64,000 nucleotides of DNA, taken from positions 23,761,480-23,825,479 of the forward strand of contig CM029124.1 of NCBI GenBank assembly GCA_016859345.1, in the 5' to 3' direction. Shown here piece after piece: positions 1-11,400 of the stretch. Positions within the stretch are counted from its first letter, which is position 1; each line of letters begins with the position of its first letter. This stretch comes from Istiophorus platypterus (taxonomy: Eukaryota > Chordata > Actinopteri > Istiophoriformes > Istiophoridae). The notes under the pieces are model-generated. The model saw nothing but the letters and a program-made list of their open reading frames with translations, had not been told where the DNA came from and ran no database searches. A program made the translations under genes and the position numbers.

Positions 1-2682
1 ACCTGCCTTTGGCAAAGACTGTGGTACCGCTCCACCTTCAGGAAGCCCTGATTCAGGACACGCTGACAGATCATGTCCATGCGCTTACACACCTGGAAAA
101 TGACAGACAAGAGAAAACAGGTAAATAATAGGTAATCTCCTTTATGAGCATGTACTTAAGTGAAAACAGTGTAGTATGTGCAGATCCAGTGACAAAGAAC
201 CTACTATGGAGCTGCTAGAATTTTTAAGGTCACTTGAGCAGGGTTCTTATTGTAGTAATTTGAATAGAGGACAGAGTGCCTCTAGTTACTAGTGTCATCA
301 TTTTTGCTATCAACACCCTGGAATTTATAATTACATTTGGAGGTCATTATTTTACCTAACCTTTCCATGTTCTTTTCATACGACCACTATCCTCTTCTGA
401 AATCCAGAAGAAAAACAATTCCCTCCAGTGTATTCTGAACAGGGAGTTGAACCAATTTCAAAACCTGTATGTACACTCCTTTACAGACTCACTTACCATA
501 TTTGTTTGAATCAAATAACAAAGGCAATTTGAGAAGTACTGACTAAGTCTAATCTAGTGTGAACCAGAGGAAATGTTTTCATTTGCAGGGGATAAAAGAA
601 GAGACCTTGAGTATTTCGTTCCCATCTTAAAAAAAAAAACATAAAATGTTTGTCTTTCCTACTGCAGCTGCACAATGCATATTAGGGCTTCAGATAGACT
701 ACATTAAAACAAGAAAATAATTTGAATATATGTGACAGAAGAAAAATGATGAGAGAAGAAAATGCAACCTGCATTAAAGGTTTCCTTTAATATTTTCTAT
801 CATGTGATATAGTTTTTTTGTATGATGTCAACGAAGAGGAGTGTCAGTATGGATCTGCTGGGGCAGGAGAGGATTTAAACAGCCTCACTTTATCCAGCAG
901 GCCAAGCTTCAACTGCCACTGACTGCATCCAGAGAGTGAGTTGGTACGCCCCACATTGTGGCTGGCTATACATGGCTATGGGGATGGATGCTGGTTCAGT
1001 GTTGGAAAACAATTTAATTTCTAGCTTGGCATGTATCAGGTAAGTTTTCTTATGCTTTAGCTATCACAAGGCTGATCCTAACAGGCTGTGGCTGTAGCTG
1101 TGATTACTATGTACACAGATATAACTATGGGCATTGTGGCTGTTTTGATTGTGACTAAAGTTGTAGCTACTGGCTGTTTTGATTAGGCTATGCCATATCA
1201 GCTCTTGAGGTGTGCTGGTAACATATCTGTCTAATCTGATAGAAGTACCATGTTCAACTCCTGGTGGGAGTGTCTGGTTTTACAATGCTTTTGTGGCCAA
1301 TGTTCCTAATAAATTGTATGAAAAAATAAAATAAAAATAAACTGCAACTGTCCACCACAATAGCTAAGGTATAGCCATAGTGACAGCGCTCTGGCACTGC
1401 ACTCATAGCCAGTGGGTTGGGTGCAGGCAAGAGTGGCAAGAGTTGGAGCTCTGCTCTTCATCTCCTGCAGGAATAAAACTGTTTTAGCCAAGAACAGGGT
1501 TTAAATGGTAAATGGACAGTGCTTATATTGCACTTTTCTAGTCATATTGACCACTCAAAGCATTTTACACTACTGTCACATTCACCTGTTCACACAAACA
1601 TACAGCACTTTTTCTTCTGTACATACACACGGCGTTGATACATCAGCAGCAGTTTGTGGTTCAGTATCTTGCTCAAGGACACTTCAACCCTTCAACATGC
1701 AGACTGAAGGAGCCGGGAGCTGAACCACCGACCTTCTGGTTGGCGGTGGACAACCCGCTCTACCTCCTGAGCCACAACCGTCTCGGTTCAAGAGTTTCAA
1801 TGAATCTGGGAAATGCCAGGAGAAAACAGTGCAAAGGGGTACTCGGTTAGGAGGGGACCCATTATGTGGGTGCCTAGGGGCCGTTTGCTCTTTATCCGCC
1901 CATGCAAAACGAAGCACAGACGGAGTGTGGCAGAGCAGAAAACTGTAATCAGGAACGCAAGCGCTCCAACCAGGTCACCGTTGACTAGCACGAAGACTAA
2001 TCACAACCTCCAACCTGAGCATGTAGCAGAACTGAGTGAAGACCTGCTGGAGGAGCTGCAGTGAAAAGCGCAGCCAGTGTGCCAGCAGAGCAGTGAACGG
2101 TTTGCGGCTAACCACACTGAATTACATATCCCAAAGGGCCAGGCAGTGTCTGCAGTGCAGACGACTGAATCACACCCACAGTCCCATTTTACACAGCTCG
2201 GCTCATCTCGTCCCTTGTCAACAGGTATCCGCTGCTGTGTTCGCGGCGTGTCGTGTGTCGCCGTCTCTCGCCGGCTAGGCTGCCCTGCTAATTAGATAAC
2301 AGCACAATGAGCACCGTGGGCCGCGGCTGTAATTAGACTGCTGCACGGACGACAAACACGGGCTCCCAGTTAAACACCGCTTCTACACCGTTTCTACCGA
2401 GGTTTCGTACAGCTGGTGCGCACAGAGGAGCGGTGCATGTGGCTAGCAGAAGCTTTGTTTCCCTTCCAGCTGGCTTGTTTTTGTTCTCCTTACCGAGCGA
2501 AGCAGGCTGATTTCATCGTAAGACAGAAAATTGAGTATGGTCTCAATGGCCACGATAGGCAGTCCCAACAGCGGGTTGTTCTGGTGCGGCTGGTCCGGCG
2601 GAGGTGTGGACTGTCTCGGTGACACCGCGTCTGAGTCCAAGGACCCGACACATCCATCAACTCTCTCTACGACGGCCGCCAT
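1..2682 (-). CDS. fbxo28: FBXO28, F-box only protein 28 (5' part, cut by window edge)
   Basis: The product is the substrate-recognition subunit of an SCF (SKP1-CUL1-F-box) ubiquitin ligase; in mammals FBXO28 is nuclear and linked to MYC ubiquitylation. Two exons are visible, 2682-2494 and 92-3, joined in phase 0 into 93 residues. The first 36 residues are a low-complexity leader (TPPPDQPHQNN). The F-box follows from about residue 38 (LPIVAIETIL, then SYDEISLLR) and runs into VCKRMDMICQRVLNQGF in exon 2, a signature I recognise as FBXO28. The start ATG lies in AAGATGGCGGC, with a CpG island around it. The exon 2 donor GT is bases 2-1, so the coiled-coil C-terminal part is outside the window. 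The seen sequence is intact with no frameshift. Confidence 0.93.
3..92 (-). CDS. fbxo28: FBXO28 exon 2
   Basis: 30 codons between the acceptor TTTTCCAG|GTG and a donor GT at the very window edge. It encodes the second half of the F-box and the LKVERYHSLCQ segment. Confidence 0.92.
   Translation of the reverse strand, partial: MCKRMDMICQRVLNQGFLKVERYHSLCQRQ
93..2493 (-). other. fbxo28: FBXO28 intron 1
   Basis: A 2.4-kb GT-AG intron. It holds one tRNA-derived SINE (1505-1795) and otherwise AT-rich sequence. Its promoter-proximal end, about 2200-2490, is still CpG-rich. I saw no further exon. Confidence 0.85.
1505..1795 (-). repeat. tRNA-derived SINE (fish family)
   Basis: On the minus strand there is a tRNA-like head with a box A (TGGCTCAGGAGGTAGAGC, 1774-1757) and a box B (GGTGGTTCAGCTCC, 1729-1716). 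A body follows, ending in the 3' tail widespread in fish genomes that contains TTTGAGTGGTC and CCATTTACCA. This is a diverged copy, so it is probably old. The family name was not determined. Confidence 0.75.
2494..2682 (-). CDS. fbxo28: FBXO28 exon 1
   Basis: 63 codons, ending in phase 0 at the donor TCG|GTAAGG. It encodes the proline-rich leader and the first half of the F-box. The start is the first ATG on this strand in a strong context. Confidence 0.93.
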
Positions 2683-2838
2683 CTTGCTTTGCTAAGGAGG
2701 AGGCGGAAGTGACGTGTACGGAGGAAGCTCGCGAGCCATTTTCCCCGAGTGACACGGACGCTGTTGATAACCGCGAGCGCAGGACGGAGGCGGCGCGTGG
2801 GTGATAAAGCGGAGAAGACGCGTGGACCGACGGGGGCG

Positions 2839-2937
2839 ATGGACCCGGGGCCATTGACCCGGGGCCGATTACAGCTCCAGGTCGCCGGATGTCAATGGAC
2901 CCGGGTCAATGGACGATTACAGCTCCAGGTCGCCGGA
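2839..2937. repeat. Short GC-rich tandem duplication
   Basis: The 23-bp core beginning GATTACAGCTCCAGGTC occurs at 2867-2889 and again, identically, at 2915-2937. Each is preceded by an ATGGACCCGGG block, at 2839 and 2894. It lies inside the FBXO28 CpG island. Confidence 0.85.
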
Positions 2938-3061
2938 GCCTCTGAGAGCAGGCGGATCAGCGGCTGAGAGAAGAGGACGCGTTGATCTGAGCGCGTTTTC
3001 TCCTCAACGGTGAAAGAGCCTGAAGCCCAGATGTGACGCAGCCGTGTGATCGATGTGCCAC

Positions 3062-4480
3062 GTTGTGATTCACCTTTACTGCGGTTTATAGGCTGTAACA
3101 AACGAGACTCACTAGTTTATGAGGGTTTTTTTTATTGAAGTGACTTTTTGGTGGCCATCAGAAATCGTTTATTAACAAGTTATTGACAGTTACTACAACT
3201 TGGGCCAGGGAAGGAACCCTAATCTATTTAATACTTTTTTCACCACCTTTTACTGTGACTTATACGTTTTATTAAAAAATTATTTGTTTATAACTTAATA
3301 GAGTTGATTATAAAGTGAGAAACACATCATCCAGTAACAATGACTATTAAGGACTTGACCTTATTAACGACCCAGCAGCCAGAGAAATTGTTCCCCATCT
3401 GACAACCCAAAGGTTATTTTTATTATGACTGATTAATAAAGTATGAATGAATTAAGTATTAACACAGATAAAGCTGTAGGATAAAACCTTTAAACACTTT
3501 TCACTAATTGGTGCCATGATATCATACCCAAGCCTATTACAATGAGATTTCTTTGGCAGAGAGACTGGATGTACAGTACTTAGTAATGCAAAATCTCTCA
3601 AAGACTTATGTTTTCATTAGTGAAGATTTCCTGGAATCTGTCCATCAAAAACAGAGGAAGCATCTTCCAGTCAGTCAGAGTAGGCATGGAACAGGAGAAT
3701 GATGCACTTCTGCAATATGATAAACTTGCATAGAAAACTATTCAAATTCATATCAGACCTACTAAATCATTTAGTGTCCTATTCGTCCATATGTACAAAT
3801 CTATACACAGGCCTGTAGTTTTTGTTCCCCCATATGCTTAAAAAAACTCCCTTTCAGTTCTAAATTGTTCATATTGCCATATGTGGTTTAAATTGAGATG
3901 TAGGTCTGTTCCCAAGCATTAAACACATTATTGTGGATCATGTATGTTTTTCTTAACAGCCTTCAACAATTTAGGCAAATTAATCTCACCAGCTCAATTC
4001 CTTTTTAATCCATCAAGGTGTTGTGCTTTATTCCTTTGTCATCAGTGACGGTAAATAAAGACTTTGCTGTCATTTGTGTGTCTTTATTTAAGCATATGGG
4101 CTGACTGACTGAAAACCTCTCTAACATCTTTTTGGGTGATTGTCTAGTTGGTATTTTATAAAGCACTGCAGCAGTACATTTCTCACTTTAATATATTTTT
4201 TTTTACCCAAGAATTACATATTTCCAAAAGCTATACTGTAACATTTGCATCTCACTGTACTCCAAATGTTTTACTTATACCCCAATAGCAATATATTAGT
4301 TTGATTAGTTTTCAACCAGGACTGTATATACTACACTCATTCTGTAATCACATCTCTGCTGTCTATTATGTTTTATATTATTTGTTTCTATTCTACTTTA
4401 TTATGTTATGCAGAGATCTGTACAGAAACTTTAAATTATGTTTGGACATTTAGATATTATTTTAGATAATTTTATTAAAT
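3062..4480. other. Intergenic spacer, FBXO28 to POLR1C 3' end
   Basis: AT-rich spacer with no ORF or RNA gene that I recognise. The minus-strand end near 4.0-4.48 kb may be extended POLR1C 3' UTR, since a second TTTATT (minus AATAAA) occurs near 4083. Confidence 0.5.
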
Positions 4481-4488
4481 TCAACACA

Positions 4489-4494
4489 TTTATT
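4489..4494 (-). terminator. polr1c: Candidate POLR1C poly(A) signal
   Basis: Minus-strand AATAAA about 260 nt downstream of the POLR1C stop codon. A second copy at 4471-4476 is 18 nt further downstream. The position is plausible but the cleavage site is not proven. Confidence 0.5.
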
Positions 4495-4753
4495 CAAAGA
4501 AAACTGAGCTCCTCAATGAATAGAGTGGTATAAAAACTAGTGACAGCAGTATATACATACTTACAAGCAGGTTTATCAACCATGATAATATATGTTTTCA
4601 GAAAATACAGTACAACTTTTAATCAATGCAGCCAGGTTTCAACAGAGCTATTCCACTCAGTGTACTGCATCAAAAATTCCAAGCCCTGGTAGATTGTGGC
4701 ATATTTCAACACCATATCCTCTATGGTGGGTCTGAGCATGCAGAGTCATCGTT

Positions 4754-4872
4754 TCACTCCATGTGAGAAGAGTCTAGACCATTGAGAAACCTCTGACACT
4801 TGGCCATGAGGACTTTGACAGCCTCTGTGACCAGAACATCTGGAGGCAGGATGCCAGTGGACTCCACAGTAA
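4754..4872 (-). CDS. polr1c: POLR1C exon 9 (terminal)
   Basis: Encodes TVESTGILPPDVLVTEAVK and a short tail ending in SHME, then a TGA stop. The C-terminus matches the vertebrate length within a few residues. Confidence 0.94.
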
Positions 4873-7800
4873 CTGTGTGGAAAAAAATAGATCCATTAAC
4901 TGATATACAGTATATCTAAAGTGATACAAACTGCTGTATGGAGACACACTTCTTCACTAAATTTCACCGGAACAGACTTTTAAAGGAGCAATCTGGAGTC
5001 ACATAAAAAACATTAATATTGATTTCTTCTCATCTAGCTGACTGAGCATTAGAGGTACTGGGAGGCAACCAGACATCTGCTTCCCTCTGTTTCTAGTATT
5101 TATACTACACTCTCTCCTGGCGCTAGCTTCAGATTATTGTACAAACATGAGAATGGTTTGATCTTCTCATTTCACTTTTGGCAGAAGAAAATTAAGTGTG
5201 CTTCTTAAAATATCAAAATGTTCCTTCAAGGTCAGCCCTGAGTTTCACAGTTTCCATTTACTGGGATTTTTTTTTGTGTTGCATAATCTGAATGCTGTCT
5301 TTACAGCAGCTTGCACCGTATACATGAACTAAGTACTGTTTATGAACGTACAAATGAAATGGTCTCGCACTCTTCCGAGTTTCACCACATCCTTCAGGTC
5401 ATCATGTCGGAGGACTTCCCTGCTGCATGTATCCAGGCGACTGTTCACTACTTTAGCAACCTTTTTCCCTGATGTGGAGAACACAAGAGACAGGTGATTA
5501 CATTTACACTATGAAGGGACTGCAAACTGATACAATTGGGTACATAACTATTTGGACAATAGCACAATTTTTGCAATTGTGTTTAATTTTAAGGTCAGGT
5601 GACAGACTGGGCAATTGAAGAATATTCCATTTCTTTGCCTTGAGAAGCTCTTGGGTTTCTTTCACAGTATGTTTTGGGTCATTATCCATCTGTACTGTGA
5701 AGTATCATCCTATCAGTTTATTAGCATTTGGCTGAAACTTGCAGAAAATAAAAGACCCACAAACAAGCAGCAACTGAATGTGGCTGTGGTAAAGGGACTA
5801 TGTATAAAAATGGCTGTAAGTCCTACATGGTTAATGTAATATTCTGTTAAACCCCATGAATTGAAGCTGAAAGTCTACACTTCAATCACATCTTGATAGC
5901 TTTTTTCCAAATCAATTATATTATACAGAGGAATATTTAGTAAAAAATGTATCACTGTCCAAATACTAATGTCACTGACTGTATTTAAGTCCTCTGCAAT
6001 CCTGAAATTTTGCAATTCCTGCTTGGACACAGCTAGTGTATAAAAAACATATGTACGTATATAAGACAGCAAAAATCTATGTCACATAAATGATGAAATG
6101 GTAAGAATATCTTAACATAACTGGAAGGTTGTCCTGTTTTTGTTCTGTCTTCCCCGAGACACGGAACCTTTCCCTAATCTATTATACTTCTGAGCATCAG
6201 TTATATTAAAGGTTCCCTGTGAAGTTTTCACATAAACAAAGTTTATGTTCCCACTCATTCCTTAAAAGTTTGCAAACTGCATTGTTTACATCCATGTTTA
6301 CTAGTGAGCAGTCTTTTTCTTTGCTGCCCTAACTGGCACATTGTCACAGATCTTAGCGCCACCTGTAGATCAGTGGAACTGTGCAAGCATCGTGTCACCC
6401 ACGTGCATGTGTATCTTTGTTGCACATTCCAAACAAATCAGCGACCCAGTCATAGATAAACATCTCTATAATGCTACTGGACTATCATAGCACATATCAG
6501 CAGCATACATTCCTCAAACTAACAGTTAAATCATACCATCTAAACAGTGTGGGTTTCTGTTCAATTACAAATCAGTCAGTTTAGTTCTTTCTCACCATTA
6601 ACATCTTCCAGGTCAATAACTCCTCGTGAGAAGCAGCGTTTTAAGCGCTCGGCCTTCTCTCCCTCCACTGGCTCCAGGAGGGTGATCTCTGGCAGGAGAC
6701 GGTAACTGGCTGTGGCCACTGGAGAGAACTTAGCATGGTCCTTACCTGAACACAGAAAAAAGAACACACCTCTGTGTCAGGCAGCAGAAAAAAACTGACG
6801 AGTAAATATTAAGGTTTCCTGAACTGATAACAAAGACCATGTAGTATGTAAGTTGTTTCGAAGCATATGCAATCTATGAAAGTGTAGGGTTCTTTATATT
6901 TTGCACTGAGCTGTCTTTGATCCAGACACTCTAAACTCTTACCAATTCCTTTAACACAGTGCATAACAATATCCAGCTCTTGTCCTGGTCGTAGCTGAGC
7001 TATCAAGATGTCGTCATGTACGGGTCTAATGCAGGACTCTGCAAACACGTCCGCTTGGTTACCAATGGGGACCCACTTTATGTCCTTGGAATAAACTGAG
7101 AGAAGAAAGCATTGGACAGGACTGAAAAAATAATTTGATTAATTTTTCATTTTAACCAGATGTCTTCTTATATCAAGGTCTTGGAAAATTCCCTTTATCT
7201 AACTAATTATTTTTCAACAATCACTCATTTGTTTTTCCTAGTTACAGCTGCTGTTTACACATCTGTATCTGAAAACAGTAAGAGCAATCCCTCATTCATT
7301 TGGTGCCAACTGAGACCTACCAATGTGGTTCAGATATAGCTCTCGTGGGTCAGAGGAGTCTTTGCTGGCATTTGGGTTCCTTCTGCATTTAATCTTCAGC
7401 TGCAGTTGAATTGTGTCTATTTCTGATCCCTCTTCCTCTGCCGACTCTTCACCTGGAATAAACAAAGAACATTATGCTTTTTACTAGTGGGTCCGTTTTC
7501 ATATTCATGTTACACTATGGCACAGTCAGCCCAAGTTTGAAAGAGATATGTACAAAATGACCCACAAGACATTGGTATATTTCTATTATATGGAATGACG
7601 CCCACAAAAAAGACATCTATGGTTGGGTGAGTTCATAGATTTTTGGACAGTGACAACTTTTGCAATTTTGCCTTCGTACACCATTACAATGCATGTGAAA
7701 CGAACAAATCAAGATGTGATTTAAGTGTAACGTTTCAGCTTTAATGCAAGGGGTTTAACAAAATTTTACAATTTCCATGCACCATCCTATCAGTTTTGCA

Positions 7801-9920
7801 GTATTTGGCTGAATCTGAGCAGATAGTTGAGCCCAATACACTTCACAATTCATCCTGCTGCTTCTATCAGCAGTCACATCATCAGTAAACACCAGTGACC
7901 CAGTTCCATTGGCAGCCATACATGTCCAAGTCATAACACTGAATCAACCATGTCTGATAGATGATGTGGCTTTGGATCATGAGCTGTTCCTTTCCTTCTC
8001 CATACTCTTCACATCATTCTGGTACAAGTTCATCTTGGTTTCATTAATACAAGCGTTGCTTGATTGTACAGTTTGACAATGATACACCGTCCTCTTGGAG
8101 AGTTTTCTTCACCTGACTACATGTTGTGAAGGGTTTTTCTTCACCAAGGAGAGAATTCTGTGATCCTCCACTTTAGTTGTCTTCCATAGTCTTCAGGTCT
8201 TTTAGTGTTGTTGAGCTCATAAATTAATTCCTTCCTTTTTGGAATGAACCAAATTGTTGATGTGGCCACTGCTAAAGTTTCTGCGTCTGACTGATAGGTT
8301 TGGTTTTTTTGTTTTTTTCAGCCTAATGATGCCTCCTTCATTTGCATCAACACCTCTTGGAACACATATTAAAAGTTCCTATCAACAGCTGTCAAATGCA
8401 AATTCGACACTTGGAATCTACTCCTTTGACCTTTTATCTGCTTAATTTGTCATGAAATAATAAGGGAAAATGCAACACCTGGACAAGAAAATGATAAATT
8501 GTCAAATGTCCAATTACTTCTGAGCCCCTGAAAATGAGGGACCTCATATAACAATGGCTTTAATTCCTAAACAGTTAATGTTTGTGAAACCCCTTGAATC
8601 GAAGCTAAAAGTCTACACTTCAATTACATCCTGATTGTTTCAAATCCATTGTGGAGATGTACAGAGTCAGAATTACAAAAATGATGTCACTGTCCAAATA
8701 CTTGAGGAATCTACCTAACTGTAGATTCAACAAGGGATTCAAAGGGATTTAGATTTGAAAAGCAATTTCAAGACTAGATAATGACTGAACAAAATGCTAT
8801 CCAACTCTAAACCTACTCATATGCTTTTTAAGTTGCTTTCGCATATGCACTGCAACCATAAACTTGTGTGGACATTACCCAGAGGAGCTGTGGGTGAGAA
8901 TGCACATGTCCCAATCAGTGGACCCAATATTAAATTAAGTCTGTCTACTGTCTGACTGAGCCCATGTGTGAACAGAGGTGGTCATTGTCCGTAGAAATCA
9001 CAGTGAGCAAGCGGGCAGGTTGATGGCGTTTCTATCATGCAACTGTCGTGAAACCGGAAGAATACAAATATTTTGGGGGGGGGGGTAATTTACATCTTGA
9101 TACCACCAAATATGTCTAACTGGAGAGATCTCAGGATCTTCTGCAGGTAAGGGCCAAAGCAGAAATTTAAGGAACGTCAAGCGACTGTAGTTTATCATTT
9201 GAAAAAACAAAAAACAAAAAAAAACAACAAAACACTGTCATTTCTGTAGCATTCTTTTGTCGCACGTCCCAGGCACCACCTCTCACCTATGACAAATGGT
9301 GTATTTCCAGTGTGTCAGAACATGTCTGACACGGACAACCTCCAGTCGAGTGCAACATGTGTGAAGGGGCATCTCCAGAAAATGTCCTGACTTAATTCTT
9401 CAGACACTGTCTGGAGTTCATATCTGAGAACGGCTTTAGTGACACATTGCTGTAGAGTAAAATGGGAGCACCGATGTCTACTGTCATTTGTGTGAGTCGT
9501 TCAAAGTGTTGTTTTACCAGTGATCCTGTACTCGAACAGGCGGGGATCAGCTTTGATGGGGATGAGGCCTAATCTGTGGGCCAGGACTTCATCCTGGACG
9601 ATCGATGTGTTGTTATAGATAAACACCTTCTCTATAGCCATGGTAGGCACCTACAAGTAAAAGCGATGCAAAACTTTCACAAAATATTTGCATAAAACTT
9701 GCAAAAAACTTCAAGAATCCTTTCTTTTAGAAACCCCAGATAACAAAATTTTAGCTGCTTCTTCAAATACCAGAACAAAAGCACAAACATTAAGGGAAAT
9801 GCGCTCAAACACTCCAAATGCAAAAAACACATACAAACAGGGAAAATACAGCAACCATATCATGCCGCTCACTCCCCCAAGGGTCCAGAAGCACTTAAGG
9901 AGTGGAAATTTCCCCTAAGT

Positions 9921-10016
<96 letters not shown>

Positions 10017-11297
10017 TTTTTTTTCCTTATTTGCTGCATTTCTAGATTTGCAACAGTTTGCCCTTAAATTTAGTGGTGTGTAATGTTTCTGCATTCTTTC
10101 ATGTATGGGAGTCCTTGGGGGCCATGCAATGACAGATGAGAGAACAAGACTGAATGGGAATCCCACCTCTGCTAGTAAGATCCTTCTGAAGGCATTGGCG
10201 ATCGCTGCATCTATGCCCACCATGTCAAACTCCATGCTGCTCTCATCCATATGCACTATATCAATTCTGAAGTTCTGAAGACAGAGAGTAGATATTCAGT
10301 TAACAGATGAAGATAACGGTTATCATACGGTCCACTTTTACATCCACCTTATTCAGTGGCCACTGGTTGGAAATACTCATGATACTTTGAACTAGGTTTG
10401 ACTGAAAATATACAAACGTAGTAAATTCTTTATTTCTTTTGAGCATAGAAATGAAATAATGAAATATTCTCCTGTTTTTTTTCTTTTTAATTTTTCTTAT
10501 AGATACATATAGGTACATTTAATAGATACAGATTTTTTAATTTATATACACACACCTTATAAGGTTTCACTTGCACATGTTAATTAAGAGTAAAGATGTC
10601 CAAGTCTATATCAGTCATCCTAGTTTGTGAAGATTTCTGTGCTGAATGCACAAAAGACTGTTAAATGAGTACATAAATGAACTGGTTTACATTTTTATCT
10701 CCATTTAAAACAAGTCTGAGGAATAAATATTTACTTAAGAGTGTTCAAATGAAGACAGGGAGTAAGTAACTGTACTAATATATTCCATCCGCCTGCAAAT
10801 TCTAGGGCTAAAATGACAAAAACGTACCTTTTTAAATTTTTCTATATCCCAAGTGTCATCATAGCCAGGGTAGTTCCCAGGGAAATCTGTTGTATGAACC
10901 TAAAAAGGGGTAAATAATCAATTAATTAAATAAATATTAAAGACAGCTATAATAACTGTAAACATTGTGATCTCTATTAGGCAACATTAACTAGTCAGTT
11001 TAAACATACACCTATAGGCCTGACATCCCTGAGCACACGGCCTCGTTATTCGTGCACCGAGCGGACTTGGCTCGGCGGTAACGTTACAGCGGCCGGCGGG
11101 GGCCGTTCAGCCCGCCTCACACGAGCGGTCGGTCCCATGCGGCCGTTCCGGGGGGCGACAGTCGCCCCGGACGTCGCGACAGGCGGGGACGTAATGGAGG
11201 GAAACAGCGGAGGACACCGACTTACATTCTTCACTCCAAACTCCCCGAGTATGACTCGATCTCGGATCTCATCCACGTTCCTCATGGTCGCAGCCAT
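4754..11297 (-). CDS. polr1c: POLR1C, RNA polymerases I and III subunit RPAC1 (AC40)
   Basis: The product is the 40-kDa alpha-like subunit shared by RNA polymerases I and III. It pairs with POLR1D/AC19 in the assembly platform for rRNA, tRNA and 5S rRNA synthesis in the nucleus. Nine coding exons join cleanly: 11297-11226, 10899-10828, 10274-10167, 9650-9518, 7452-7321, 7095-6943, 6745-6596, 5468-5352, 4872-4754. They total 1056 nt, or 351 residues plus stop; human RPAC1 is about 346. Conserved blocks include RVILGEFGVKN, DFPGNYPGYDDTWD, FDMVGIDAAIANAFRR, IRPVHDDILIAQLRPGQE, HAKFSPVATASYRLLP and TVESTG. The start ATG lies in AAAATGGCTGC at a CpG island. All introns are GT-AG and no frameshift was seen. 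Confidence 0.95.
5060..5225. repeat. Degraded fish MITE fragment
   Basis: This POLR1C intron 8 segment resembles the family at 20.7-21.2 kb. Shared features are TTCCCTCTGTTTCTAGT, GCTAGCTTCAGATT and ATGAGAATGGTTTGATCTTC. It is truncated and its ends were not found. Confidence 0.45.
5352..5468 (-). CDS. polr1c: POLR1C exon 8
   Basis: 117 nt in phase 1, encoding KVAKVVNSRLDTCSREVLR and VRDHFI. The donor is ATTT|GTACGT. Confidence 0.93.
5548..5968 (-). mobile_element. Tc1-like DNA transposon relic, internally deleted (copy 1)
   Basis: Inverted ends match: TATTTGGACAATAGCACA on the left and TATCACTGTCCAAATA on the right. Between them, about 5689-5590 on the minus strand, a transposase remnant reads DNDPKHTVKETQELLKAKKW then SPDL, the conserved D-region of Tc1 transposases. 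The element shares interior blocks (CCTATCAGTTT, AAGTCTACACTTCAAT) with the copy at 7640-8703. It sits in POLR1C intron 7 and is non-functional. Confidence 0.75.
6596..6745 (-). CDS. polr1c: POLR1C exon 7
   Basis: 150 nt in phase 1, encoding KDHAKFSPVATASYRLLPE and the LLEPVEGEKAE block. Confidence 0.95.
6943..7095 (-). CDS. polr1c: POLR1C exon 6
   Basis: 153 nt in phase 1, encoding SKDIKWVPIGNQAD, IRPVHDDILIAQLRPGQE and MHCVKGIG. Confidence 0.95.
7321..7452 (-). CDS. polr1c: POLR1C exon 5
   Basis: 132 nt in phase 1. An acidic stretch (EESAEEEGSE) is followed by CRRNPNASKDSSDP and LYLNH, as in vertebrate RPAC1. Confidence 0.94.
7640..8703. mobile_element. Tc1-like DNA transposon relic (copy 2, same family)
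   Basis: The ends TTTTGGACAGTGACA (left) and TGTCACTGTCCAAATA (right) are inverted repeats of each other. Degenerate transposase-like sequence lies between them, with no intact ORF. It occupies most of POLR1C intron 4. Confidence 0.7.
9518..9650 (-). CDS. polr1c: POLR1C exon 4
   Basis: 133 nt, phase 0 in and phase 1 out. It encodes VPTMAIEKVFIYNNTSIVQD and the HRLGLIPIKADPRLFEYR block typical of alpha-like subunits. Confidence 0.95.
9924..10011. repeat. (TA)n microsatellite
   Basis: About 88 bp of pure alternating TA followed by a T-rich run, in POLR1C intron 3, 156 bp downstream of exon 3. It is likely to be highly polymorphic. Confidence 0.97.
10167..10274 (-). CDS. polr1c: POLR1C exon 3
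   Basis: 36 codons encoding the alpha-subunit dimerisation motif region, FDMVGIDAAIANAFRRILLAE, ending in phase 0 at GAG|GTGGGA. Confidence 0.95.
10828..10899 (-). CDS. polr1c: POLR1C exon 2
   Basis: 24 codons encoding HTTDFPGNYPGYDDTWD and the KFKK end. The acceptor is TTTTTAG|GTT and the donor AAG|GTACGT. Confidence 0.94.
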
Positions 11298-11400
11298 TTT
11301 GTCACGTACTTCTCCGGAGTTCAGCCTACGTCATCACCGTGCGTCCACTGTTTACACCGTTCACACCGTGCGTCATCAGTGTGTTTAACTCGTATACTGT
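11030..11400 (-). promoter_or_regulatory. polr1c: CpG-island promoter of POLR1C
   Basis: A GC- and CpG-rich block covers exon 1 and the start of intron 1. Upstream of the ATG on the minus strand are TGATGACGTAGG, CTCCGGAGAAG and TACGTGAC, which look like CRE/ATF- and ETS-type sites. A YY1-like AAAATGGCTGC overlaps the ATG. There is no TATA box. Confidence 0.65.
11226..11297 (-). CDS. polr1c: POLR1C exon 1
   Basis: 24 codons from the first ATG, ending in phase 0 at AAT|GTAAGT. It encodes the N-terminal RDRVILGEFGVKN block. Confidence 0.94.

Larger units (their letters stand above)
2200..3060 (-). promoter_or_regulatory. fbxo28: CpG-island promoter of FBXO28
   Basis: A CpG-rich, TATA-less region flanks the FBXO28 start. 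A composite ETS/CRE motif, CGGAAGTGACGT, lies at 2704-2715, about 25 bp upstream of the ATG. A YY1-type AAGATGGCGGC overlaps the ATG itself. A partial tandem duplication with a period of about 48 bp lies further upstream at 2839-2937. No plus-strand gene starting here was recognised. Confidence 0.7.

Noticed and set aside
9915..10256. 113-residue minus-strand ORF containing an Ile-Tyr repeat
   Set aside because: It is POLR1C exon 3 read through its donor into the TA microsatellite.
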